From positions 1-64,000 of the forward strand of contig NZ_FWFJ01000019.1 in the NCBI RefSeq assembly GCF_900172365.1: 64,000 nt of DNA. Reading direction: 5' to 3'. Below the pieces are notes generated by a model. That model searched no databases. It worked only from the letters and a program-made list of their open reading frames with translations, and had not been told where the DNA came from. Below are positions 17,389-26,291 of the stretch, piece by piece. Source of the stretch: Roseovarius gaetbuli (GTDB lineage: Bacteria; Pseudomonadota; Alphaproteobacteria; Rhodobacterales; Rhodobacteraceae). How positions within the stretch are numbered: position 1 is the stretch's first letter; every line of letters starts with the position of its first letter. The position numbers and the translations under genes are program-made.

Positions 17389-18024
17389 TTAGGCGCGGTC
17401 AGCGGGGCTGCCGGGCATCAGATCGTAGGGATGTTTCCAGCCCGGTGTGTTCTCGATATTGCTCAGCCAGCGGTCGATATGCGGCCAATCCTTGCGCTCG
17501 AACCCGAACGGTTCGGGGTAGAACAGGTAGCCGCAACAGCTCAGATCGGCATTGGTGATCGCGTCGCCGACGATCCAGTCGCGCCCCTCAAGATGATCGT
17601 TAAGCGACGCGTAAGCGGCTTTGAGGCGGCCTTGGGTAAAGGCGATGACCTCGGCCGGGCGTTTGTCCTCTGGCAGGAAGTTCATAAGGAAGCGAGCCAT
17701 GCCGACCTGACTGGACAGCTTGTGATTGTCCCAGAAGACCCATCGCATCACCTCGCGCTGCTCCTCCGGGGTCTTGCCGCCGAATTTGCCGGTTTTCTCG
17801 GTGATATACATCTGCATGACGCCGGATTGGGTCAGCGTCGTGTCCCCATCGACCAGCACCGGCACCTCGCCCATCACGTTGATCTTGCGAAACTCGGGCG
17901 TGCGGGTCTCGCCACCGAAGAAATCGACATAGACCGGCTCCCACTCAAGCCCGCCAAGTTCCAGCGCAAGCGCCGCCTTGTAGGCGTTGCCGCTTTCTCC
18001 CATGCAATAGAGTTTGGTCGTCAT
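17389..18024 (-). CDS. Glutathione S-transferase family protein
   Basis: The 211-residue protein has an N-terminal thioredoxin-like GST domain (MTTKLYCMGESGNAYKAALALELGG; VMGEVPVLVDGDTTLTQSGVMQMY with the conserved cis-Pro and Ser of the glutathione site) and an all-helical C-terminal domain. Substrate unknown. It is upstream of thiolase, 15 bases away, and could detoxify reactive acyl or aldehyde intermediates; that is inference. I placed the start at 18024, where GST homology begins. Confidence 0.88.
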   Translation of the reverse strand: MTTKLYCMGESGNAYKAALALELGGLEWEPVYVDFFGGETRTPEFRKINVMGEVPVLVDGDTTLTQSGVMQMYITEKTGKFGGKTPEEQREVMRWVFWDNHKLSSQVGMARFLMNFLPEDKRPAEVIAFTQGRLKAAYASLNDHLEGRDWIVGDAITNADLSCCGYLFYPEPFGFERKDWPHIDRWLSNIENTPGWKHPYDLMPGSPADRA

Positions 18025-18066
18025 GTTCCTGCTCCTGATGCTGCGCCTGTGGCTCGCGCGGATTTT

Positions 18067-18248
18067 GAGTATTTTTGCCAAGAAGAAGCAGGGGATTCAC
18101 CTGCCATTAACGTTAATGCGGTTTGATTATCGGTGCGGTACAGGCTGGAGAGCCGATGACCGCCCAAGGAGAAGCCCTGCCCCCTCGCCGGTTTGCGCCG
18201 TGCCGGAGGGCGGGGTGGACTTGGCCCTTCTTCTTGGCGAAAATACTC
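18067..18248. repeat. 22-bp inverted repeat arms around a gene-free spacer
   Basis: Arm 18067-18088 (GAGTATTTTTGCCAAGAAG...) and arm 18227-18248 (CTTCTTCTTGGCGAAAATAC...) are reverse complements with one mismatch over 22 bases. The 138 bases between hold no convincing ORF. A related but degenerate copy (GAGTATTTATGGAACGATGA) lies at 52287-52306 beyond the PhnM-like gene. The arrangement suggests a dispersed intergenic repeat found between the GST and acyl-CoA dehydrogenase genes. Confidence 0.7.
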
Positions 18249-18286
18249 TCGCCGAAGGCAATCCGACAGTAGGGCCGTGCACTGGC

Positions 18287-19441
18287 TCATGCGGCATTCC
18301 CCTTCGTGAATCCGCGCGAAATCAGCTCTTTCATGATCTCGTTGGTGCCACCATAGATGCGCTGGACGCGGGCATCGGCCCACATTTCGGCGATGTCATA
18401 CTCGGCCATATAACCATAGCCGCCATGCAGTTGCAGGCAATCATCCAGCACCTCGCACTGCGTATCCGTCAGCCAATATTTTGCCATCGCTGCCTTTTCC
18501 ACGCTCAGCGCGCCGCGCAGGTGGTCGGCAATGCATTCGTCAAGAAAGGCGCGCGCGACGGTGGTCTTGGTCTGGCATTCCGCCAGTTTGAACCGGGTGT
18601 TCTGGAATTGGGTGATCGGGCCTCCAAAGGCCTGACGCTCGTTGCAATAGGTGATGGTGCGCGCCACGGCGCCTTCCAGTGCACCCTGCGCGCCGCAGGC
18701 GATGATCAGGCGCTCTTGCGGTAGCTGTTGCATCATCTGGTAAAAACCCTGGCCCTCTTCGCCGCCCAAAATATTCTCGGGCGGGATCTCGACATTGTCG
18801 AAGAACAGCTCCGAGGTGTCCCCGGCATGCAGGCCGATTTTTTCAAGGTTGCGGCCACGGTTGAACCCTTTTGCATTTTCAGTTTCCACCACCACAAGCG
18901 ATGTGCCCTTTGCACCCGCCTTGGGGTCGGTCTTGGCGGCGACGATGATCAGGTCGGCATGCTGGCCGTTGGTGATAAAGGTCTTTTGCCCCGACAGGCG
19001 ATAGGCATTGCCGTCGCGCACGGCCTTGGTCTTGATCCCTTGGACATCCGAGCCGGCGGCGGGTTCGGTCATGGCAAGCGCGCCGACCATCTCGCCCGAG
19101 ACCATCTTGGGCAACCATCGCTTTTTCTGCTCTTCCGAGCCATAGGCGAGAATGTAATGCGCCACGATGCCAGAGTGGATCGGGTTGCCCCAACTGGCGA
19201 GATTGGCGCGCGATTGCTCGATACAAATCACCGCCTCATGGCCAAAATCGCCACCAGCGCCGCCGTATTCCTCGGGGATCGACGGGCAGAGCAGACCAAG
19301 TTCGCCGGCCTGTTGCCAGGTATCGCGATCCATCTGGCCTGCCTTGCGCCAACGCTCGAAATGCGGGCGCCATTCATCGGTGATGAATTTCGCCGTCATG
19401 TCAGAGAGCATCTGGTGCTCGTCGGTCATCCAAAGTGACAT
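18287..19441 (-). CDS. Acyl-CoA dehydrogenase
   Basis: The 384-residue flavoprotein has the full ACAD fold: [12 protein letters not shown] (FAD/substrate region), [30 protein letters not shown] and [37 protein letters not shown] with the usual catalytic-base region. It dehydrogenates acyl-CoA to enoyl-CoA and passes electrons to ETF. Chain length or branching cannot be fixed by eye. It lies downstream of a second, longer ACAD and a small conserved gene in the beta-oxidation cluster. Confidence 0.92.
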   Translation of the reverse strand: MSLWMTDEHQMLSDMTAKFITDEWRPHFERWRKAGQMDRDTWQQAGELGLLCPSIPEEYGGAGGDFGHEAVICIEQSRANLASWGNPIHSGIVAHYILAYGSEEQKKRWLPKMVSGEMVGALAMTEPAAGSDVQGIKTKAVRDGNAYRLSGQKTFITNGQHADLIIVAAKTDPKAGAKGTSLVVVETENAKGFNRGRNLEKIGLHAGDTSELFFDNVEIPPENILGGEEGQGFYQMMQQLPQERLIIACGAQGALEGAVARTITYCNERQAFGGPITQFQNTRFKLAECQTKTTVARAFLDECIADHLRGALSVEKAAMAKYWLTDTQCEVLDDCLQLHGGYGYMAEYDIAEMWADARVQRIYGGTNEIMKELISRGFTKGNAA

Positions 19442-19456
19442 TGCCAGCCTCCCCGC

Positions 19457-19669
19457 TTAGCGTTTGCGCGCGTCCAGTTCCGAATTGAAAATCCGCAGCC
19501 GGTGACCAAAGGTATCCTCGTCGATCACGCTGTCGAAATTCTCAAAGAGAAACGACAGCGCCTCACCTTCGTCCAACCCCGACTCGGCGGCGAATTTGCG
19601 CAGGCGGCGATAGCCGTCTTCGGTCATTGCCGCGTTAAAGCGTCGGGTCAGGCGAAAGCGTTTCGGCAT
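19457..19669 (-). CDS. Small conserved hypothetical protein in the beta-oxidation cluster
   Basis: This 70-residue basic-then-acidic protein reads MPKRFRLTRRFNAAMTEDGYRRLRKFAAESGLDEGEALSFLFENFDSVIDEDTFGHRL... A short beta-like start and two helices give it a ribbon-helix-helix flavour, but I do not recognise a named family. It is sandwiched between two acyl-CoA dehydrogenase genes on the same strand, with 15 bases to the downstream one. Such placement and normal codon use argue that it is real and possibly regulatory. Confidence 0.65.
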   Translation of the reverse strand: MPKRFRLTRRFNAAMTEDGYRRLRKFAAESGLDEGEALSFLFENFDSVIDEDTFGHRLRIFNSELDARKR

Positions 19670-19696
19670 CTGTCATCCCTCTCATCATACCGTAGG

Positions 19697-19711
19697 GTGG
19701 GTGAAACCCAC
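19697..19711. repeat. Short hairpin of the GGGTGGGT-GAA-ACCCAC type
   Basis: GTGGGT and ACCCAC flank GAA in the 48-base gap between the small gene and the long acyl-CoA dehydrogenase. The GTAGGGTGGG...CCCAC pattern resembles short repeats common between genes in many bacterial genomes. There is no T-run, so it is unlikely to be a terminator. Confidence 0.45.
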
Positions 19712-19717
19712 GCTGGC

Positions 19718-21496
19718 TCAGAACTGTTCGGCGTCAAGCTCCATCACAAGGTCGGCGCCCGATTCAATCCGCGCCAAGTGCATCGACGTCGCAGGCAGGC
19801 GGCGCTTCATGTAGAACCGTCCGGTGGCCAGTTTGGTCTTGTAGAACATCTCATCCGCCGCCCCGTCTTCAAGGGCGGCATAGGCCGCTTTGCCCATCCG
19901 CGCCCACATCAGCCCAAGGCAGACATGGCCGAAAAGGTGCATGAAGTCATATGATCCTGCAAGGGCGGCATTGGGGTTCTTCATGCCGTTCTGCATGAAA
20001 TACATCGCCGAGGCCTGAAGATGCTTGGACGCCTCTTTCAGCGGATCGAGGAAATCGGCCTTGAGCGCCTCGTTGCCCTCGTTTTCCTTGATGAAGGTTT
20101 TGACCATCTCGAAAAAGGCCATCACATGCTTGCCGCCGTCCTGCGCCAGCTTGCGACCGACAAGATCAAGCGCCTGAACGCCATTGGCGCCCTCATAAAT
20201 CATCGCGATGCGGGCGTCGCGGGTGAACTGCGACATGCCCCATTCCTCGATATAACCATGGCCGCCGTAAACCTGCTGGGCGAGCACGGTCATGTCATAG
20301 CCCTCATCGGTCAAAAACCCCTTGATCACGGGGGTCATCAGGCTGATCAGACCTTCGGCGGCCTCGTCATTGCCGCGATGGGATTGGTCGATAAGCTGTG
20401 CGCCCCAGAGAAGGAAGGCGCGCGCGCCCTCAACGAATGACTTCTGATCCAGAAGCGAGCGGCGGATATCGGGATGCACGATCAGGGGATCGGCCGGGCC
20501 ATCGGGGTTTTCATCGCCGGTCACGGCGCGACCCTGAAGGCGGTCCTTGGCATAGGCAACGGCGTTCTGATAGGCGACATCGGCCTGTGCCAGACCCTGC
20601 ATGCCAACGCCGATCCGTGCCTCGTTCATCATGGTGAACATGGCGCGCATGCCCTTGTGCTCTTCGCCCAAGAGGTAACCGGTCGCGCCGTCATAATTCA
20701 TCACGCAGGTCGAATTGCCGTGGATGCCCATTTTCTCTTCGATCTTGCCACAGGTCACGGCGTTGCGATTGCCAAGGCTGCCGTCGTCGTTGACGTTGAA
20801 CTTGGGCACGATGAAAAGCGACACGCCCTTGATGCCCTCCGGCCCGCCGGGGATCTTGGCCAGCACAAGGTGAATGATGTTTTCGGCCATGTCATGTTCG
20901 CCGGCCGAGATGAAGATTTTCTGCCCGGTCACCTTGAAGCTGCCATCGTCCTGCGGCTCGGCCTTGGTGCGCATCAGCCCAAGATCGGTGCCGCAATGCG
21001 GCTCTGTCAGGTTCATCGTGCCGGTCCAGTCACAATTGGCCATGCGCGGAAGATAGGTCGTTTTCTGCGCCTCGGTGCCATGCGCAAGAATGGCCGAAGC
21101 CGCGCCATGGGTCAGGCCGTGATACATGGTAAACGCCTGGTTGGAGGCCGAGAACATTTCGCCCACGGCGGTGCCAAGAACGTAAGGCATGTTCTGGCCG
21201 CCATATTCCTCGGGCAGATCAAGCGCGGTCCAGCCGCCGTTGCGCAGCTCGTCAAACGCCGCCTTAAAGCCGGTCGGCGTGCGCACGACGCCGTTTTCAA
21301 GAACACAGCCCTCGGTATCGCCCACCGGGTTGAGCGGCGACAGAACCTCGGAGGAAATCTTGCCGGCCTCTTCAAGGACGGCCGAGGTGAACTCGGCATC
21401 AAGCTCGGCGTAGCCGGGGGTGTCGGATGTCGACACGCTCAGCACGTCGTGCAGCACGAACTGCGTGTCGCGGGTGGGGGCGGTGTAGCTTGGCAT
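19718..21496 (-). CDS. Long-form acyl-CoA dehydrogenase with C-terminal extension
   Basis: The 592-residue ACAD carries [40 protein letters not shown] and [43 protein letters not shown]. Around 150 extra C-terminal residues ([19 protein letters not shown]...) mark the FadE/DmdC-like long subgroup; DmdC acts on methylmercaptopropionyl-CoA, but no dmd partner is here, so I only call an acyl-CoA dehydrogenase. It heads the structural part of the cluster, directly after the MerR regulator gene. Confidence 0.9.
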   Translation of the reverse strand: MPSYTAPTRDTQFVLHDVLSVSTSDTPGYAELDAEFTSAVLEEAGKISSEVLSPLNPVGDTEGCVLENGVVRTPTGFKAAFDELRNGGWTALDLPEEYGGQNMPYVLGTAVGEMFSASNQAFTMYHGLTHGAASAILAHGTEAQKTTYLPRMANCDWTGTMNLTEPHCGTDLGLMRTKAEPQDDGSFKVTGQKIFISAGEHDMAENIIHLVLAKIPGGPEGIKGVSLFIVPKFNVNDDGSLGNRNAVTCGKIEEKMGIHGNSTCVMNYDGATGYLLGEEHKGMRAMFTMMNEARIGVGMQGLAQADVAYQNAVAYAKDRLQGRAVTGDENPDGPADPLIVHPDIRRSLLDQKSFVEGARAFLLWGAQLIDQSHRGNDEAAEGLISLMTPVIKGFLTDEGYDMTVLAQQVYGGHGYIEEWGMSQFTRDARIAMIYEGANGVQALDLVGRKLAQDGGKHVMAFFEMVKTFIKENEGNEALKADFLDPLKEASKHLQASAMYFMQNGMKNPNAALAGSYDFMHLFGHVCLGLMWARMGKAAYAALEDGAADEMFYKTKLATGRFYMKRRLPATSMHLARIESGADLVMELDAEQF

Positions 21497-21530
21497 AGGT
21501 CTCTCTCCCTGAAACGGTTGCGCGGCGGCG

Positions 21531-21932
21531 TTACTCGGCGGCGTTCTTTGTGGTTCTGAGCGACGCGATCATGCGCGTCCCCCAGGTCATCTGTTCGCGA
21601 AGGTCCGCAATCGCGGCGTCAAGTTCTTCGCGTTGCTTTTCCATGTCGACCAACCGCTCGCTGGCCACATCAATGGCGCGGCTGATCTGGGTGAATTGCT
21701 GATCGCCCTTGTCATAGAGGTCGAGCAGCTGGCGAATTTCCTCAAGGCTGAAGCCAAAGCGCTTGCCGCGCAGGATAAGCTTGAGCCGGGCCCGGTCACG
21801 GCGGGTGAACAGGCGCTTTTGCCCGACCCGCACAGGAAAGAGCAGCTCTTTTGATTCATAAAACCGCAGGGTGCGGGGCGTTACATCGAACGCCGTGCAC
21901 ATCTGGCGGATTGTAAGTGTGTCATCGGTCAT
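21531..21932 (-). CDS. MerR-family regulator, beta-oxidation cluster (1)
   Basis: The 133-residue protein begins [31 protein letters not shown], a MerR winged helix, followed by a long coiled-coil dimerisation helix (residues 75-115). There is no Cys-rich metal site. MerR proteins of this type (for example LiuR) control branched-chain and fatty acid catabolism, and the adjacent acyl-CoA dehydrogenase supports this. The ATG at 21932 is where homology starts. Two GGTTKACGTAA direct repeats lie about 70-115 bases upstream. Confidence 0.9.
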   Translation of the reverse strand: MTDDTLTIRQMCTAFDVTPRTLRFYESKELLFPVRVGQKRLFTRRDRARLKLILRGKRFGFSLEEIRQLLDLYDKGDQQFTQISRAIDVASERLVDMEKQREELDAAIADLREQMTWGTRMIASLRTTKNAAE

Positions 21933-22003
21933 GGCTTTGCCTCTTGTCGCAACAGGTTTGCGGCAATTTGCGTCTCGGTGACCATCGTTACAACACCAGA
22001 GAA

Positions 22004-22048
22004 GGTTTACGTAACCGATACGTCGCGTCACTTTCAGGTTGACGTAAG
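22004..22048. promoter_or_regulatory. Candidate MerR operator pair
   Basis: GGTTTACGTAA (22004-22014) and GGTTGACGTAA (22037-22047) are direct repeats differing at one base, 33 bases apart. ACGTAA-containing elements resemble published LiuR-type sites in proteobacteria. They lie between the two merR genes, upstream of the first one and its operon. Confidence 0.45.
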
Positions 22049-22110
22049 ATCAAGCAAGGTAAGCTGGGGTGCCGGGCAATTTTCTTGCGGGCACACCGAC
22101 GGAGCGCCGG

Positions 22111-22479
22111 TTATCCGAGGGTGGCGGCGGTGCTGTCGCGCAGCTTTTTCAGCTCGGAAATCGACTCGTCAAGCTGGGCGCGCTGTTCGGCGAGGTCGGC
22201 AAGCTGGCGATCGGCAAGTTCGATCCAGCTTTGCATTTGCGCCTCGGTGCCGTCATTTTCATAGATCAAGAGCCACTGGCGGATATCTTCGAGGGCAAAG
22301 CCGAATTTGCGCCCCCTGAGGATAAGGGTCATGCGGGCGCATTCGCGCGGCCCATAAAACCGCGACCGGCCTTCGCGCGTCGGCTCAAGCAATTCGATAT
22401 ACTCGTAATAGCGCAGGGTGCGCGGCGTCACCTCGTAGGTCGCGCACATTTCCTTGAAGGACAGTCGTTTTTCCGTCAT
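22111..22479 (-). CDS. MerR-family regulator, beta-oxidation cluster (2)
   Basis: The 122-residue protein starts MTEKRLSFKEMCATYEVTPRTLRYYEYIELL and is clearly paralogous to the downstream MerR gene across the helix-turn-helix (EVTPRTLRYYE versus [11 protein letters not shown]), with a similar C-terminal coiled coil (ELADRQLADLAEQRAQLDESISELKKL). AGGGGG lies just upstream of the ATG at 22479. It is transcribed away from two thioesterase genes, so it may control both directions. Confidence 0.88.
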   Translation of the reverse strand: MTEKRLSFKEMCATYEVTPRTLRYYEYIELLEPTREGRSRFYGPRECARMTLILRGRKFGFALEDIRQWLLIYENDGTEAQMQSWIELADRQLADLAEQRAQLDESISELKKLRDSTAATLG

Positions 22480-22598
22480 GGCCAAGCCCCCTCTCGCACC
22501 AAGGTTAGGATCAAGCCGCGCCAAGCGCAACTCCTGCCCTTGCAGGTGCTGCGGATTAAGGCCCATAAAGGGCGCAAGAGCATCCCAGAGGGCCAGAA

Positions 22599-23021
22599 AT
22601 GAGCGCGGACAAAAGCAAAATCGCCAAGCAATTCATGCAGGCCCTGCCGCATGCAAAGGCCCTCGGGATGCGGCTTAGCCATATGGGCGATGGCACGGCC
22701 GAGATCGAGATGGAGTATGACGAGCGCTTTGTCGGCGACCCCGAAACCGGGGTCATTCATGGCGGCGCGGTTTCGGCGCTCATGGATACCTGTTGCGGGG
22801 CGGCGGCGATGTGCCATCCCTCGTCGCCCGGTGGCACGGCGACGATTGATCTGCGAATTGATTACATGCGCCCGGCCACGCCGGGGCAAAAGATCAGGGC
22901 GCATGCCGAATGCTATCACATCACCCGCTCGGTCGCCTTCGTGCGCGCACGCGCGATGGATGATGACGATGACCGCCCTGTCGCCACCGCGACCGGCACC
23001 TTCACCGTGGAGGGCAAATAA
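22599..23021 (+). CDS. PaaI-like hotdog thioesterase (1)
   Basis: The 140-residue hotdog-fold protein carries GVIHGGAVSALMDTCCGAAA, the PaaI/YbgC-type active-site helix region, and TIDLRIDYMRPA. It would hydrolyse acyl-CoA thioesters in the cytosol. Its stop codon overlaps the start of a second thioesterase gene (TAATG), so the two are translationally coupled and may form a heteromeric enzyme. The position next to beta-oxidation regulators suggests a role in acyl-CoA balance. Confidence 0.88.
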   Translation: MSADKSKIAKQFMQALPHAKALGMRLSHMGDGTAEIEMEYDERFVGDPETGVIHGGAVSALMDTCCGAAAMCHPSSPGGTATIDLRIDYMRPATPGQKIRAHAECYHITRSVAFVRARAMDDDDDRPVATATGTFTVEGK

Positions 23022-23530
23022 TGGCGCGCCCCCGTCCCGAACCCGTGCAGGTGGTCAAGCAGCGGCGCGATGCGGCGCTTAAGGCGCTGGTGGATGGCGT
23101 GCCATATATCCGTTTTCTCGGGGTTCAGTTCGACCGGCGCGGCGACGAATTGACGGCGATCATGCCGTTTCAGGAAAAGCTGATCGGCAACCCGCTTTTG
23201 CCCGCCCTGCATGGCGGCGCGACGGCAGCGTTTCTAGAGATCACGGCGATCATCGGGCTAAGCTGGGGCACGCTCTGGGAAGAAATCGAAAGCGGCGCGT
23301 TCGATGCCGAGGCGCTTGTCGGGGGCGATCTTCCGCGCCTGCCCAAGACGATTGATTTCACCGTCGATTACCTGCGCTCAGGGCTGCCGCGCGATGCCTA
23401 TGCGCGCGCGCAGATCAACCGCTCGGGGCGGCGTTATGCGAGCGTTCATGTCGAGGCCTGGCAAGACAATCGCGGGCGTCCCTTTGCGCAGGCAACGGGG
23501 CATTTCCTGATGCCGCGTCGGGATGGCTGA
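23021..23530 (+). CDS. PaaI-like hotdog thioesterase (2)
   Basis: The 169-residue hotdog protein has PALHGGATAAFLEITAIIGLSW and KTIDFTVDYLRSG, aligning with the first thioesterase motif by motif. The HGG motif is kept. It is longer at both ends (a helical N-terminal extension PVQVVKQRRDAALKALVDG). It overlaps the upstream thioesterase by one base and the downstream MATE gene by 8 bases, making a compact three-gene operon. Confidence 0.87.
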   Translation: MARPRPEPVQVVKQRRDAALKALVDGVPYIRFLGVQFDRRGDELTAIMPFQEKLIGNPLLPALHGGATAAFLEITAIIGLSWGTLWEEIESGAFDAEALVGGDLPRLPKTIDFTVDYLRSGLPRDAYARAQINRSGRRYASVHVEAWQDNRGRPFAQATGHFLMPRRDG

Positions 23531-24887
23531 TACAACCATGTCGATGACCCACAGGCGGGTTCTCAGGATTGCGCTTCCGATTGTGATATCCAATGCGACG
23601 GTGCCGATTTTGGGCGCGGTCGATACCGGCGTGGTCGGACAGCTTGGGCTTGCCGCACCGATTGGCGCGGTTGGCATTGGCGCGGTGATCTTGACCGGCA
23701 TTTACTGGATTTTCGGCTTTTTGCGGATGGGCACCACCGGCCTGACAAGTCAGGCGCATGGCGCGGGGCAGGTGGGCGAGGTTGCCGCGCTTTTGACCCG
23801 CGCCCTGATGATCGGCTTTGCCGGGGGCGTCGCGCTTATCGCGCTTCAGGCACCTATTTTCTGGGGCGCGTTTCAGCTCTCTCCGGCGAGTGCCGAGGTC
23901 GAGGGGATGGCGCGCGAATATCTCGCGATCCGGGTCTGGAGCGCGCCGGCGATGATCGCGCTCTTTGGCATGACCGGCTGGCTTATCGCGCAAGAGCGCA
24001 CGCGCGCCGTGTTGTTCATTCAGGTGCTGATGAATGGCGCCAATATCCTGCTTGATCTGTGGTTCGTTCTCGGCCTCGATTGGGGCGTGGCCGGTGTGGC
24101 GCGGGCCACGGTGATCGCGGAATGGAGCGGGCTTGCGCTTGGCTTCTGGTTTTGCCGCGATGCCTTTGCGGTGCCTGCCTGGCGCGATTGGCCGCGGGTG
24201 TTTGACGCCGAGCGCCTGCGCAACATGGCGGCGGTCAATAGCGACATCCTTTTGCGATCCCTGATGCTTCAGGTGATTTTCGTGTCTTTCCTGTTCATGG
24301 GAAGCGGCTTTGGCGATGTGACGCTGGCGGCCAATCAGGTGTTGCTGCAATTCCTGAGCATCACCGCCCATGCGCTTGACGGCTTCGCCTTTTCCGCCGA
24401 GGCGCTTGTCGGTCAGGCATATGGCGCGCGCAATCGCGCGGTGTTGCGGCGCTCTGCGATCATGGCAAGCCAATGGGGGCTGGTGGTGTGCCTCGCGCTT
24501 GCGGCCTGCTTTGCCGTCTTTGGCGGGGCGATCATTGACGTGATGGCCAAGGCCCCGGCGGTGCAGGATGCGGCGCGCACCTATCTGATCTACATGGTGT
24601 TGGCGCCGGTGCTGGGGCTGGCGGCCTATATGCTGGACGGGGTGTTCATCGGCGCCACGCGCAGCCGCGACATGCGCAACATGATGGTGGTCAGCCTTGT
24701 GATCTATGGCATCGCGGTTGCCGTGCTTTTGCCGGTGATGGGCAATCACGGGCTATGGCTGGCGCTGTTGATAAGCTTCATTGCGCGCGGAATCACGCTT
24801 GGGCTGCGCTATCCGGCGTTAGAGCGGGACGTGGCGGAACAGGACGAAAGACCCGCCGCGAGCAGTGGCAAGAAGAGCGCCACCTGA
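23523..24887 (+). CDS. MATE-family efflux transporter
   Basis: The 454-residue integral membrane protein has about 12 hydrophobic segments and the DinF-like MATE pattern (LRIALPIVISNATVPILGAVDTGVVGQLG; MGTTGLTSQAHGAG). It should export a drug or metabolite in exchange for H+ or Na+. The last 26 codons overlap the 3' end of the convergent histidine kinase gene by 79 bases, an unusually long antisense coding overlap. Confidence 0.9.
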   Translation: MADTTMSMTHRRVLRIALPIVISNATVPILGAVDTGVVGQLGLAAPIGAVGIGAVILTGIYWIFGFLRMGTTGLTSQAHGAGQVGEVAALLTRALMIGFAGGVALIALQAPIFWGAFQLSPASAEVEGMAREYLAIRVWSAPAMIALFGMTGWLIAQERTRAVLFIQVLMNGANILLDLWFVLGLDWGVAGVARATVIAEWSGLALGFWFCRDAFAVPAWRDWPRVFDAERLRNMAAVNSDILLRSLMLQVIFVSFLFMGSGFGDVTLAANQVLLQFLSITAHALDGFAFSAEALVGQAYGARNRAVLRRSAIMASQWGLVVCLALAACFAVFGGAIIDVMAKAPAVQDAARTYLIYMVLAPVLGLAAYMLDGVFIGATRSRDMRNMMVVSLVIYGIAVAVLLPVMGNHGLWLALLISFIARGITLGLRYPALERDVAEQDERPAASSGKKSAT

Positions 24888-25978
24888 AGCCCGCCCTGCG
24901 GCAGGTTGTTAAGTTCCAGCCGCCCGCCGGATTGTTCGGCAAACCCCTTGACCATCGAGAGGCCAAGACCCGGCCCTTCGCCGACCGGCTTGTTGGTGAA
25001 AAACGGCTCTGTGACGCGGTTCTTGATCTCGTCGGCCAGACCGGGGCCGGTATCCTCGACAACGAGGGCAAGCTCTCCCCGGCCGGAGGCATGATCGGCG
25101 CGCAGGCGCAAAGTGCCGCCCTGCGGCAGCATCGCGTCCCGCGCATTCAGGGCACAGTTCAAAAGCGCGGCTTCCAGCAGGTGCTGGTCGGTCCGGATGG
25201 TCAGATCAGGCAGAGGCGTGGCAAGTTCAACCTTGATGCTTTCGGGGAGCATGGCGCGCAGCGAGCCGTGCAGGGTGGTCAGGAACGGCGCCACCTCCAG
25301 ATCGCGGCGCATCATCTGGGATTTGCGTGAAAAGGCCAAAAGCTGGCGCACAAGATGCGCGGCCCGGTCCACCGAAGCACGCGCCTCGTTCAGCATCACA
25401 TCGCGGTCATCGGCCTCTGGCAGCTCGGTCAGAAGATCAAGATTGCCACGGATCACCGTGAGGATGTTGTTGAAGTCATGGGCAATGCCGGTCGTGAGCT
25501 GATCCACCGCGCGCATTTTCTGCGCTTCCGCCTCGGCCTCTTGGGCAAGGCGAAGGCGGCTGCGGGTGCGCATCATCTCGAAAAAGTTCAGCGAGTAATA
25601 CGCGCTTATCCCGAGCCCGGCAAAGGCAATGGCCACCATGCCCGCGGTGCTGTCGGATTTGCCGATATAGGCCAGAACCGCGCCAAGGATGCCCAGCGAC
25701 ATAAGGATATTGTCCCAGATCGCCAGCAGCGTCAGGTCGCTGTGGCGGCTGAGATAATAAAGCCCAAGCCCGATGATGCCGCAGATCCCGAAGAACTCGT
25801 AAACCCTGCTGTCCAGAGTGATCAGATAGATCATCGCCGAGACATACCAGCACGACAGCAGAATGCTCAGGCATAGGAAGGTGAAATAGGTGCGCAAGCT
25901 TCCCGATAGCCGACGCGAGGCAAGGAAGAGGATATAAGTGCCGCTCATGCCGATATAACCAAACCCCCAGACCAGCAT
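24809..25978 (-). CDS. Membrane sensor histidine kinase (N terminus probably cut by a stop codon)
   Basis: The readable frame encodes 389 residues: several hydrophobic segments (residues 1-130), a dimerisation helix with the phosphoacceptor TGIAHDFNNILTVIRGNLD, and a kinase domain with the N box NCALNARDAML, G1 VEDTGPGL, F box TEPFFTNK and G2 GPGLGLSMVKG. No receiver or partner regulator is adjacent. Upstream the same frame stays protein-like for 41 codons without any start codon (DALRRADASSVTEIGLRFVL...) until a TAA at 26104-26102, with M-T-K-T-R just before it. The native start is therefore probably ATG 26119. Confidence 0.85.
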   Translation of the reverse strand: MLVWGFGYIGMSGTYILFLASRRLSGSLRTYFTFLCLSILLSCWYVSAMIYLITLDSRVYEFFGICGIIGLGLYYLSRHSDLTLLAIWDNILMSLGILGAVLAYIGKSDSTAGMVAIAFAGLGISAYYSLNFFEMMRTRSRLRLAQEAEAEAQKMRAVDQLTTGIAHDFNNILTVIRGNLDLLTELPEADDRDVMLNEARASVDRAAHLVRQLLAFSRKSQMMRRDLEVAPFLTTLHGSLRAMLPESIKVELATPLPDLTIRTDQHLLEAALLNCALNARDAMLPQGGTLRLRADHASGRGELALVVEDTGPGLADEIKNRVTEPFFTNKPVGEGPGLGLSMVKGFAEQSGGRLELNNLPQGGLQVALFLPLLAAGLSSCSATSRSNAG

Positions 25979-26291
25979 GGCCGGGTTTTCGGTCGTGGCC
26001 CAGAGGATCAGGCTTGTCGCGGCAATGAGAACAAACCGCAGGCCGATTTCCGTGACCGACGATGCATCGGCACGGCGCAGCGCGTCGAGTTGAGGGCTGT
26101 ATTAGCGCGTCTTGGTCATAAACTGCCTGACGGATAAATAAGACTAACAGTCCGGTTCGGTGTGAGACTAAAAAAACCGGGATAACGTGACAGGCAGGAT
26201 AGGCCGTTTTATGTCCTCACATCTACTGAATTTCTCTTTATCTGCCGCAACTTGAGCGGATTTACGCGAATTCGGCGGCTCTGGGTTGTGT

